This document shows positions 55,693-62,475 of a stretch of DNA of 64,000 nt, in pieces; the first letter of the stretch is position 1, and every line of letters starts with the position of its first letter. The notes below the pieces were generated by a model. It was given only the letters and a program-made list of their open reading frames with translations. It was not told the DNA's origin and made no database searches. This stretch comes from Brevundimonas diminuta. GTDB lineage: Bacteria; Pseudomonadota; Alphaproteobacteria; Caulobacterales; Caulobacteraceae. Position numbers and translations under genes: made by a program. The DNA lies in assembly GCF_022654015.1 (NCBI RefSeq), contig NZ_CP073063.1:2418001-2482000 (forward strand), in the 5' to 3' direction.

Positions 55693-56596
55693 CGCTCGCC
55701 GCTTCGCGCAGATGGGCCAGCCGTTCCTCGCACACAGTCGTCGCCAGCGCGCGCAGCACCTCAACCCGCTGGGTCAACCAGGTCAGTTCCTCGACGCTAA
55801 TCTTGTAGTGCTTGGAGTAACGAGCCTTCACATAGGCCTCGCGCAGCAGCTCGAAGCAGCGGCGCTCGAACTTGGTCTCGCGCGGCCAGGCCTCGGCCAG
55901 GCGGGCGTCGATCGCCTCGCACTTCTTGCGCAGGAAGGCGAGGTTGTGCGCCTTGCCGCTGTAGAGCGTCACAACCAGCAAAACGCAGTGGTAGAGGTGT
56001 TCAGCCGATTGATGAAGGTTGAACGCGGCGAGCTTAGGATCAGCGCCCTCGCCCATATAGAATTTCGCGCCACGAGCAAAGCTGGCCGAACTCTGCGTCC
56101 AATCTCCGAAGAACTCCTCCGCTTCCTTAAGGGCAACCTGAGCTTTCAGGTCAGCCGGCTTGCGCAGCTTGGCGCCGGGCGTGTCGAAGAGAACGATGCC
56201 CTCACGCACGATGTCGGCCCAGAAGTATCGCCCGCGGTCCAACTGCTCGTTCACGTCTTCCAGACTGTGCACGATAAGGCTCACCGGCGTGCGGATCAGG
56301 GTCTCGCCCGGCATCAGCTTGTTCTCGGCGTCATGCCAGAACTCGCCGTCGGTCAGATCCTCATGATCGACAACGATCAACAGATCGAAATCCGAGAAGT
56401 AGCGTCCGACCGGATCATGGACCCAATCGCCGCGCGCATACGATCCGTAGAGGATGATCTTGAGGATCTTGCCGTTCTTCAGCCGCTCGGCCCGACGGGT
56501 CGAGACGGTTTCGGCGAACGACTCGCGGATCACCTCGACCACCCGGCGCAGTTCCACCTGCTTGCGCGGCGGCAGATGATCGATCGAAGTCTTCAT
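55676..56596 (-). CDS. nucleotidyltransferase plus HEPN domain protein
   Basis: 306 residues from ATG 56596. N-terminal minimal nucleotidyltransferase: 'IILYGSYARGDW' (G51, S52) and 'SDFDLLIVVD' (D69, D71). C-terminal HEPN-like domain (about 165-290) with 'HQSAEHLYHCVLLVVTLYSG' and 'AYVKARYSKHYKIS'. Fused MNT-HEPN proteins act as toxin-antitoxin-like or RNA-modifying modules. It is the first gene of a two-gene operon with the HEPN-like protein at 54571. Confidence 0.87.
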   Translation of the reverse strand: MKTSIDHLPPRKQVELRRVVEVIRESFAETVSTRRAERLKNGKILKIILYGSYARGDWVHDPVGRYFSDFDLLIVVDHEDLTDGEFWHDAENKLMPGETLIRTPVSLIVHSLEDVNEQLDRGRYFWADIVREGIVLFDTPGAKLRKPADLKAQVALKEAEEFFGDWTQSSASFARGAKFYMGEGADPKLAAFNLHQSAEHLYHCVLLVVTLYSGKAHNLAFLRKKCEAIDARLAEAWPRETKFERRCFELLREAYVKARYSKHYKISVEELTWLTQRVEVLRALATTVCEERLAHLREAASDDPSA

Positions 56597-56642
56597 GACG
56601 CGAGTCTCGCGCAACGCGTGCATCGGGGCAAGGCGCGAAGCC

Positions 56643-57002
56643 TCAGTTCTGGATCAGGCGGATCAGGGTTCCGTCCGGGTCGATGAGCGCGCCGATCCGC
56701 ATGCCCGACTCCTCGATCTTGGGCGCGTGCAATCGGGGTTGGCCCCAGCACGTCTCCGGCAGTCCGGTGCCAAGGCACACGGCGTAGAACGCGTCGAGAT
56801 CGTCAAGCCGCAGGCAACAGCTGAAGTTGCTGGTCAGCGGATCAAGTTCCGGGTGCGGGAAGAACTCAAGCGTCAGCCCGCCCCGTTTCAGGATCATCCA
56901 CCCTTCGTCGCGCCAGCCCTGCTGGAAGCCCAGTCGAGTGTAGAACTGGGACGTAGCTTCGAAATCCCGCGACGGCAGGTTGGGCGTGGCGTGATCGGTC
57001 AC
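56643..57002 (-). CDS. bleomycin-resistance-type VOC protein
   Basis: 119 residues from GTG 57002 (an upstream in-frame ATG at 57092 would add residues overlapping the next gene). 'DHATPNLPSRDFEATSQFY', 'RLGFQQGWRDEGWMIL', 'LRLDDLDAFYAVC' and 'IDPDGTLIRLIQN' are the BRP/VOC fold that binds bleomycin-like drugs as a dimer. It ends the partial mer operon, 34 bases after the small zinc-finger-like gene. Confidence 0.87.
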   Translation of the reverse strand: MTDHATPNLPSRDFEATSQFYTRLGFQQGWRDEGWMILKRGGLTLEFFPHPELDPLTSNFSCCLRLDDLDAFYAVCLGTGLPETCWGQPRLHAPKIEESGMRIGALIDPDGTLIRLIQN

Positions 57003-57036
57003 GGCGAACTCCGGAATGCAGCAGTGCCGCCTAAGC

Positions 57037-57255
57037 CTAGCCGCAACAGCCCTTTCCATCCACCTGGATCGGCGGACACGGCACGTCGGCATAGGAGCAG
57101 AACACGCAGCAATCGCCGGGTTGAGGCTTCAGCTTCACGCCGCAACCGAGGCAATCGTAAAACCAGATGCAGGCGTCGGTGGGCATGGTCTCGGTCGCGA
57201 CGTGACCGCAGTGCGGGCAGGTCAGCGTCGATTCCAGAACGATGGCGGGGCTCAT
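57037..57255 (-). CDS. small mer-operon protein with GDCCVFCSY motif
   Basis: 72 residues from ATG 57255 (ATGA overlap with the merT-like stop). 'TCPHCGHVATETMPTDAC', 'YDCLGCGVKLKPQPGDCCVF' and 'CSYADVPCPPIQ' are the signature of a Cys-rich protein found in alphaproteobacterial mer operons. It binds a metal, likely zinc or Hg(II), but its role is unproven. Confidence 0.87.
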   Translation of the reverse strand: MSPAIVLESTLTCPHCGHVATETMPTDACIWFYDCLGCGVKLKPQPGDCCVFCSYADVPCPPIQVDGKGCCG

Positions 57256-57638
57256 CGCATGGCCGCCAGTCGCGGCATGGCCCATGGTTCGATGTAGGGC
57301 TGCCAGGCCAGGGACAGGACGATCAGCAGGCTGGCGATCACCAGCAGCCAGAACGCCAGACGCGAGGGCCGGCGGCAGGATGCGTCCTTCCGACACATCC
57401 GCAGGCGACGCCAATGCAGCAGCCAGCCGGCGGCCAAGATGACGGCGGCCAGAAGCGTCAGCCAGGTTCGCGCGCCCGCGATGACCGCGGCGCCGGCGAA
57501 GGACACGCCCGCCACCGAGAGAGCCAGAGGCAGTACACAGCACGCGGCCCAGGCGAACACCGAGGCCACACCGCCGATGGCGGCCGAGGCGCTGACGGCG
57601 ACCTCAGGAATGTTGGGCCGGTCTTGATCGATGGCCAT
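57252..57638 (-). CDS. merT: MerT-like mercuric ion transporter
   Basis: 128 residues with three membrane helices. The Cys pair C33-C34 in 'AACCVLPLAL' in helix 1 and the loop pair C82/C88 ('CRKDASC') match MerT, which moves Hg(II) into the cytoplasm. There is no merP, and no dedicated merA follows it. It is transcribed from the MerR promoter at 57665. Confidence 0.87.
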   Translation of the reverse strand: MAIDQDRPNIPEVAVSASAAIGGVASVFAWAACCVLPLALSVAGVSFAGAAVIAGARTWLTLLAAVILAAGWLLHWRRLRMCRKDASCRRPSRLAFWLLVIASLLIVLSLAWQPYIEPWAMPRLAAMR

Positions 57639-57664
57639 GGGGCCTCCCGTTCGATTTCTGCTAC

Positions 57665-57695
57665 AGGCTACAACCCGTAGCCGCTACGGGATCAA
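57665..57695 (-). promoter_or_regulatory. MerR-type promoter with 19-bp spacer
   Basis: On the minus strand, TTGATC (57690-57695) and TAGCCT (57665-57670) are separated by 19 bp, the long spacer diagnostic of MerR-activated promoters. The dyad CCCGTAG-CGG-CTACGGG (57674-57690) sits in the spacer. It drives merT; the merR start codon is six bases away on the other strand. Confidence 0.83.
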
Positions 57696-57700
57696 GAGCC

Positions 57701-58108
57701 ATGTCCGCACGAAGTTTGACGATCGGGCGCCTCGCAGAGAGCGCCGGGGTGAACTTGGAAACGGTGCGCTACTACGAGCGGATCGGCCTGATGCCCGCCC
57801 CGGCCCGCACCGAGGGCGGACACAGGAGCTATGAGCCGGAACACGCCCAACGCCTGCGCTTCATCCGCCGGTCCCGCGAACTGGGATTCGGCATCGACGC
57901 CATTCGGCGGCTGATCGCGTTGAGTGAGCCGGGCGTCCAGGCCTGCTGCGAAGTCCGCGACATGGCCCAGGACCACATCGCCAGCGTGGACGCCAAAATC
58001 GCGGATCTGGAGCGGCTCCGGACGGTGCTTAAGCAGGCCGTCGCGGACTGCAGCGAAGGCGGGCGGGTTCGGTGTCCGGTGATCGCAGAACTCGGATCGA
58101 TCGCATAG
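57701..58108 (+). CDS. merR: MerR mercury-responsive regulator
   Basis: 135 residues. HTH 'TIGRLAESAGVNLETVRYYE' at 7-26. Metal-binding cysteines C82, C117 and C125 are equivalent to C82, C117 and C126 of Tn501 MerR, so Hg(II) is the likely inducer. It is divergent from merT across the operator at 57674-57690. Confidence 0.92.
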   Translation: MSARSLTIGRLAESAGVNLETVRYYERIGLMPAPARTEGGHRSYEPEHAQRLRFIRRSRELGFGIDAIRRLIALSEPGVQACCEVRDMAQDHIASVDAKIADLERLRTVLKQAVADCSEGGRVRCPVIAELGSIA

Positions 58109-58151
58109 GTGATGACCTGCGCACCCTGTCGAGCCGGTAGGGTCCTGGCAA

Positions 58152-58724
58152 TCACGCGCCGATGACGCCGAGGTGCTCAAGCAGGATCATCAGACCGAGC
58201 GCGACAAGCGCGAGCCCTCCCAGAAGCTCGGCGATCTTGCCAAAACGCTGGCCGACGGCCCGGCCAATCAGCATGCCGATCGTGGTCAGCAGGAAGGTCG
58301 TGACGCCGATTGAGGCCGCGATAACCCAGATATTGGCTCCGATGAAGGCCAGGCCGACGCCAACAGCCGCCGCGTCGATGCTGGTCCCGACCGCCATGGC
58401 GATCAGCGCCCAAGGTCCGGACCGGCGTGGGGCATCCTCAGCCAGGGGACGGGTCGCTTCCCAGATCATCTTGCCGCCAACAGCGGCGAGGAGGCCGAAG
58501 GCGATCCAATGATCCACGCGTTCGACGAGGCCTGCAGCGACCATGCCGAGCCCCCAGCCAATCACCGGGGTGATGGCCTCGATACACCCGAATACCAGGC
58601 CTGCCTTCACGGCGCCGGCCAGGTTCGGTCGATGCAAAGCACCACGCCCAACGGCGGCGGCGAAGGCGTCGGTAGACATGCTGAGAGACAGAACGGCGAT
58701 GGCGACAGGAGTCATGACGAGCAT
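58152..58724 (-). CDS. mntP: MntP-family manganese efflux pump
   Basis: 190 residues, six membrane helices. 'SMSTDAFAAAVGRG' and 'GTSIDAAAVGVGLAF' are the two MntP signature repeats with conserved aspartates. It exports Mn(II) across the inner membrane. The start could be 58724 or 58715. The leader carries a manganese riboswitch (58781-58876). Confidence 0.92.
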   Translation of the reverse strand: MLVMTPVAIAVLSLSMSTDAFAAAVGRGALHRPNLAGAVKAGLVFGCIEAITPVIGWGLGMVAAGLVERVDHWIAFGLLAAVGGKMIWEATRPLAEDAPRRSGPWALIAMAVGTSIDAAAVGVGLAFIGANIWVIAASIGVTTFLLTTIGMLIGRAVGQRFGKIAELLGGLALVALGLMILLEHLGVIGA

Positions 58725-58780
58725 CCACCCGGCAACGAACAGCGCTTCCCTCCCCGGCCGGTGCGGCGGTGGGACGCGCT

Positions 58781-58876
58781 GGTCTCGCTAGGCGGCGGTT
58801 CCGCTGGTCGGACCGCGCGCCGAAACGCGAGTGTGTTGATCCGACCCCGGCGATCAGACGCCGGAAGCTACTCCCC
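58781..58876 (-). ncRNA. yybP-ykoY manganese riboswitch upstream of mntP
   Basis: Minus-strand RNA holds the conserved 5' loop GGGGAGTAGC (58867-58876), the opposing loop ATCAACACACTCG (58828-58840) and the closing GCGAGACC (58781-58788), with complementary stems between them. These are the invariant Mn-binding elements of the yybP-ykoY class, which switches on MntP when Mn(II) is high. Location 57 bases before mntP fits. Confidence 0.8.
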
Positions 58877-58919
58877 AACAGGAAGCGGCCTCATAGGAGG
58901 TGTCGCGCGCCGGTGCAAG

Positions 58920-58936
58920 ATACTATAGGGGAGTAT
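58920..58936. promoter_or_regulatory. RcnR/CsoR-type operator
   Basis: ATACTATAGGGGAGTAT has half-sites ATACT/AGTAT around a G-tract, as in RcnR-type operators (TACT-G-tract-AGTA). It lies two bases before the start of the truncated regulator at 58939. Confidence 0.6.
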
Positions 58937-58938
58937 CC

Positions 58939-59040
58939 ATGGCGCATACCTCCACGAACAAGAAGAAGCTCGTCGCGCGGGTCCGGAGGATCTCGGGTCA
59001 GCTCAGCGCAATAGTGCGCGCCATCGAGTCTGGTTCTGAG
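58939..59040 (+). pseudogene. N-terminal remnant of an RcnR/FrmR-type regulator
   Basis: 'MAHTSTNKKKLVARVRRISG' and 'QLSAIVRAIESGSE' are the first 34 residues of an RcnR/FrmR-family repressor. It stops being similar just before the expected metal-binding Cys, so the rest has been lost. Confidence 0.7.
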
Positions 59041-59095
59041 CGGCGGCCTGGGTCGCCAGCACGGCCATCGCAAGTCCGATCATGATCGTTCGCAT
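59037..59095 (-). pseudogene. orphan signal peptide, gene body lost
   Basis: From ATG 59095 the minus strand reads 'MRTIMIGLAMAVLATQAAAQ', a typical exported-protein start, then runs into antisense of the regulator remnant with a stop at about 59010. The fragment meets the regulator fragment tail to tail. The protein was perhaps a metal-resistance gene behind the regulator. Confidence 0.5.
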
Positions 59096-59352
59096 GAAGA
59101 TTCTCCCCCGCCTCTATGGGCGACATACCCATAATTCTGGAACGGTGGAATCATGATTAGTCACGGGATGTGACAAGTCGCGGATGGTTGCGTGACAGCG
59201 GTCCGCGACTGCCCGCGCTGCGCGGTCGGGTCGCAGCCTCGCCGTCGCCGAGCTGACACGAAACGCGGTGTATCGAGCGGGCGCGATCGACGGGGGCGGC
59301 GCCGCGAACGGCCTCTTGCGACGTCTTTTTTCAGGATCGAGGCCGACCCATC

Positions 59353-60579
59353 ATGAGAACGCTCCGCCTTCTGACCGCCGTCTCCGCCTGCCTCATCCTC
59401 TCCTCGGTCCCGGCGACGGCGCAGGACGGCGCCGCGCCCGCCGCAGCGGCCCAGACCGGCGCGACGGGCCGGCCCGCGCCCGGACGGGCGCGCAACGTCA
59501 TCCTCTTCCTCGCCGACGCCGGCGGCGTGCCGACGCTCTCGGCGGCCAGCCTGCTGGGCTATGGCGAGCCGCTGCGGCTGCACGTTCAGGGCTGGCCGCA
59601 TCTCGGCCTGAGCGAGACCTCGCCGGTGGACGACTTCGTCTCCGATTCCGCCAACGGCATGTCCGCCATCGTCACCGGCGTGAAGACCCGCAACGGCGTG
59701 ATCAGCCAGGGCCCCGACGCCGTGCGGGGCCAGACTGACGGCGCGCCGACCAAGACCCTGCTCGAATACGCGGAGGAGCGCGGCTTGCTGACCGGCGTGA
59801 TCACGACGCAGGCGATTACCGACGCCACCCCGGCCGCCAACTACGCCCATGCGAACGATCGCGCGAAATGGGGCGAGATCTTCCCCCAGGCCTTTACGCC
59901 CCGGTTCGGGGACGGCGTGGACGTGCTGTTCGGCGCCGGCCGCGAGGAGATCGCCGAGCAGCTCGCGGCGCGCGGCTCGGGCTTCGACGCGCTCAGCGCG
60001 GCCCACGGCCGTCCGATCTACGCGACGCTCGCCGATGCGCCGGTCGACAATCTCCGACCGGTCGTCGTCGCCGACGCGATGGACGTTCGCGCGGCGACGC
60101 TTCGGGCGCTCGAGATCCTGGAACGGTCGGACACGGGCTACTTCCTCGTGGTGGAATGGGACGCGCACACGGACGATCCGCGCCAAGGCCTGCAGAACGT
60201 CGTGGATTTCGACAGGCTGATCGCCGAAGTGCAGAGCCGCGTTGATCTCGACGACACCCTGCTGCTGTTCACGGCGGACCATTCCTTCGGTCTGCAGGTC
60301 GACGGCGGCCGCCGCGGCGAGCCGCTTCTGGAGGGCTATGACGCCTGGAAGACCTCGGGGCGCGAAGAGGGCCTCGTTCGGCTGGAGAACGTCCTGGTCA
60401 ACGACAGCCACACCGCCGAAGAGGTGCCCGTGCTGGCGATCGGCGTCGGAGCCGAGCGCGTCCGCGGCTATTTCCCGAACACCTACCTCTTCAAGGTGAT
60501 GATGGACGCCTGGAGTTGGAGCGCTGATCCGACCGCGGTCGACCAGACCGCCACCCGCAGCGATGGGCCTCGCCCGTAG
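59353..60579 (+). CDS. alkaline phosphatase (PhoA superfamily)
   Basis: 408 residues with a signal peptide ending near 'SVPATAQ'. The active-site serine lies in 'DSANGMSAIVTGVK'. Metal ligands are in 'NVILFLADAGG', 'AITDATPAANYAHANDR', 'VEWDAHTDDP', 'LFTADHSFGL' and 'HTAEEVPVLAIG'. It hydrolyses phosphate monoesters in the periplasm. The expected 'EGAQ.DWGGHAND' is reduced to 'VEWDAHTDD', so this is a distant branch. Nothing in the flanks explains its place between the scar and the integrase. Confidence 0.85.
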   Translation: MRTLRLLTAVSACLILSSVPATAQDGAAPAAAAQTGATGRPAPGRARNVILFLADAGGVPTLSAASLLGYGEPLRLHVQGWPHLGLSETSPVDDFVSDSANGMSAIVTGVKTRNGVISQGPDAVRGQTDGAPTKTLLEYAEERGLLTGVITTQAITDATPAANYAHANDRAKWGEIFPQAFTPRFGDGVDVLFGAGREEIAEQLAARGSGFDALSAAHGRPIYATLADAPVDNLRPVVVADAMDVRAATLRALEILERSDTGYFLVVEWDAHTDDPRQGLQNVVDFDRLIAEVQSRVDLDDTLLLFTADHSFGLQVDGGRRGEPLLEGYDAWKTSGREEGLVRLENVLVNDSHTAEEVPVLAIGVGAERVRGYFPNTYLFKVMMDAWSWSADPTAVDQTATRSDGPRP

Positions 60580-60659
60580 ACGAGCGGGCGTAAGCTTGCG
60601 GCCTTCACCTCTCGCGGCCTTTCGCGTTCGAATCCTCCCGAACAGAACGGGATTTCGAC

Positions 60660-60950
60660 ATGGCCCAGGCCGACCCGCCGCTCAGGCGCACGATCAAGAA
60701 GACGCAGTTGCGCCAGATGGTGCCGCTGGCCGACAGCACCATCTGGGAGATGGAGCAGCGTGGCCAGTTTCCGAGGCGGTTCCTGCTAACGCCGAGATGC
60801 GTCGTCTGGGACCTAGCCGAGATCGAGGCCTGGCTGGCGCTTCGCCGCGCTAAGCCGATCCGCCGGGCGCCGCCGCCGGACGTGCGCAAACGGATCACCC
60901 GCCCCGTCAGAGCCGGGGATCGAAGCGAGGACCGGCCGTCTCCGGGATGA
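60660..60950 (+). CDS. AlpA-family regulator
   Basis: 96 residues. 'LRQMVPLADSTIWEMEQRGQ' and 'FPRRFLLTPRCVVWDLAEIE' match AlpA-type small excisionase/regulatory DNA-binding proteins that accompany P4-like integrases. It converges with the integrase gene and overlaps its 3' end by 44 bases. Confidence 0.85.
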   Translation: MAQADPPLRRTIKKTQLRQMVPLADSTIWEMEQRGQFPRRFLLTPRCVVWDLAEIEAWLALRRAKPIRRAPPPDVRKRITRPVRAGDRSEDRPSPG

Positions 60951-62160
60951 CGAGCACGGGCGTGAACGCCCGTCCGGCCTCCCAGGCGTCCACGGCGTTC
61001 GACCACTCCTGCGCCATGTGACGGCGCTGGGCCTCGAACTCGGCCTTGTTGTAGACCCCGCGCGATGACCGCTCCTCGTGCGCGAGTCCCCTCTCGATCC
61101 AGTCCGAATTGAACCCCATCTCGTGCAGAAGGGTCGAGGCGGTCCGACGCAGGTCGTGGACCGTGAACGGCTCCAGAGGCAGGCCGCGCTCCCCTGCCCG
61201 TTCGGCGATGGCGCTGGTCACGCGATTGAAGGTGGCCCGCGACATCGGCGCGTCCGCGTCGTAGCGGGACGGCAGGATGTATCTCGAGTTCCCCGCACAG
61301 GTCTTCAGCGCGATGAGGATGTCGAGCATCTGGGTCGAGAGGTAGACGTTGTGCGGCCGGGACCGCTTCATCCGCTCCTTCGGGATCGACCAGACCGCGT
61401 TGGCGAAATCGACCTCGTCCCAAACTCCGTCCTGAAGCTCGCTCTTGCGGACCATGCTGAGCAGGATGAACTTCAGTCCCAACCGGATCGTCGGCAGGGT
61501 CGCCACCTCGCCGAGCAGTCCGAGCATGATCCGGATTTCGGTCGGCGACAGCGCCCGGTCCCGGGGCCGGAAGGTCGCGATGGAGGCGGGACCGACCCCG
61601 TCGGCGGGGTTGTCGATCTTCTCCCCGTGCAGGATGGCGAAGGCGTAGATCTGTTTGACGATGTCGCGGACATGGATCGCCGTCGCCGGCGCGCCGCGTT
61701 CGACGATCGTCTGGCAATGCGCCCGCAGGTCGCCGGGCGTGATCTCGTTCAGCAGCCTGTTGTCCCACTGGGGCAGAACTTCGCGATTGAAGATGGACCG
61801 CCGCATGTTGCGGGTGCTGTCCGCCATGGGCGCGTGATCCATCCAGCGGCGGGCGACATGGCCGAAGCTCCGGGCCTCCTTCAGGCGCCGCTTGGCGCGC
61901 TGCTTTTCCAGGGCGGGCGAGACGCCTTCAGCGATCAGACGCTTGGCATCGATCACCTTCTCGCGCGCTTTGGCGAGGGACAGGCCCGCCGGGCCGTAGG
62001 ACCCCAGCGTCACCGATTCACGCCGGCCGTTGAAGCGGTAGTCGTACTTGAAGGCGATCCCGCCGGCGGGAGACACCAGAATGTAGAGACCGTCCCTGTC
62101 GGTCATTTTGTAGGATTTTGATTTCCCACGGATATTTCGCAATGCGGCGTCCGTAAGCAT
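60907..62160 (-). CDS. int: P4-type tyrosine integrase
   Basis: 417 residues from ATG 62160 (or 422 from 62175). The N-terminal DUF4102/arm-binding domain is 'LTDAALRNIRGKSKSYKMTD'; the SAM-like core follows. Catalytic residues: Arg in 'LSMVRKSELQ', Lys in 'RMKRSRPHNVYLS', 'HDLRRTASTLLHEMG', His in 'RGLAHEERSSRG' and Tyr in 'VYNKAEFEAQ'. It integrates the element at the adjacent guaA 3' end. Intact. Confidence 0.93.
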   Translation of the reverse strand: MLTDAALRNIRGKSKSYKMTDRDGLYILVSPAGGIAFKYDYRFNGRRESVTLGSYGPAGLSLAKAREKVIDAKRLIAEGVSPALEKQRAKRRLKEARSFGHVARRWMDHAPMADSTRNMRRSIFNREVLPQWDNRLLNEITPGDLRAHCQTIVERGAPATAIHVRDIVKQIYAFAILHGEKIDNPADGVGPASIATFRPRDRALSPTEIRIMLGLLGEVATLPTIRLGLKFILLSMVRKSELQDGVWDEVDFANAVWSIPKERMKRSRPHNVYLSTQMLDILIALKTCAGNSRYILPSRYDADAPMSRATFNRVTSAIAERAGERGLPLEPFTVHDLRRTASTLLHEMGFNSDWIERGLAHEERSSRGVYNKAEFEAQRRHMAQEWSNAVDAWEAGRAFTPVLVIPETAGPRFDPRL

Positions 62161-62173
62161 GCCGTTTGACTCC

Positions 62174-62280
62174 AAAAGACCGTCACCTGCTTTCGGGGTC
62201 TTTCGGAGACATTTTCCTCAACCAAGTCAGTTGCTTGGTTCGAAAAAAGACCGTCAGGCCGCCTTCAGCCCCCTGACGGT
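62174..62280. repeat. repeated arm-type motif next to integrase
   Basis: AAAAGACCGTCA occurs at 62174-62185 and 62245-62256 (71 bp apart), and the inverted core TGACGGT at 62274-62280. Between them is the dyad AACCAAG-CTTGGTT (62220-62240). This is the arrangement of integrase/excisionase arm sites beside an attachment site. Confidence 0.6.
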
Positions 62281-62449
62281 ATGGAGCGGATTCCCGCCAG
62301 GCAATGGCGGCGGGGACCGTCGGAGGGACCGACACAGCGGTTCGCAGCCCCTCGAAAGGTATCGAGAGACTGCGACAGCATTTTTCTTGTAAGTCAGTAT
62401 TTTAGCGAGGAAATCGAAAGCGTTCTGGAAAGTTTCAGAAGGCCCCGAA

Positions 62450-62475
62450 TTATTCCCACTCGATCGTCCCGGGCG
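62450..62475. other. putative attachment site at guaA 3' end
   Basis: The 3' end of guaA (last codons Ile-Glu-Trp-Glu and the stop) is a known target for tyrosine-integrase islands. Here the integrase gene begins 275 bases away and the arm repeats lie between. The exact core is not visible because only one end is certain. Confidence 0.6.
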
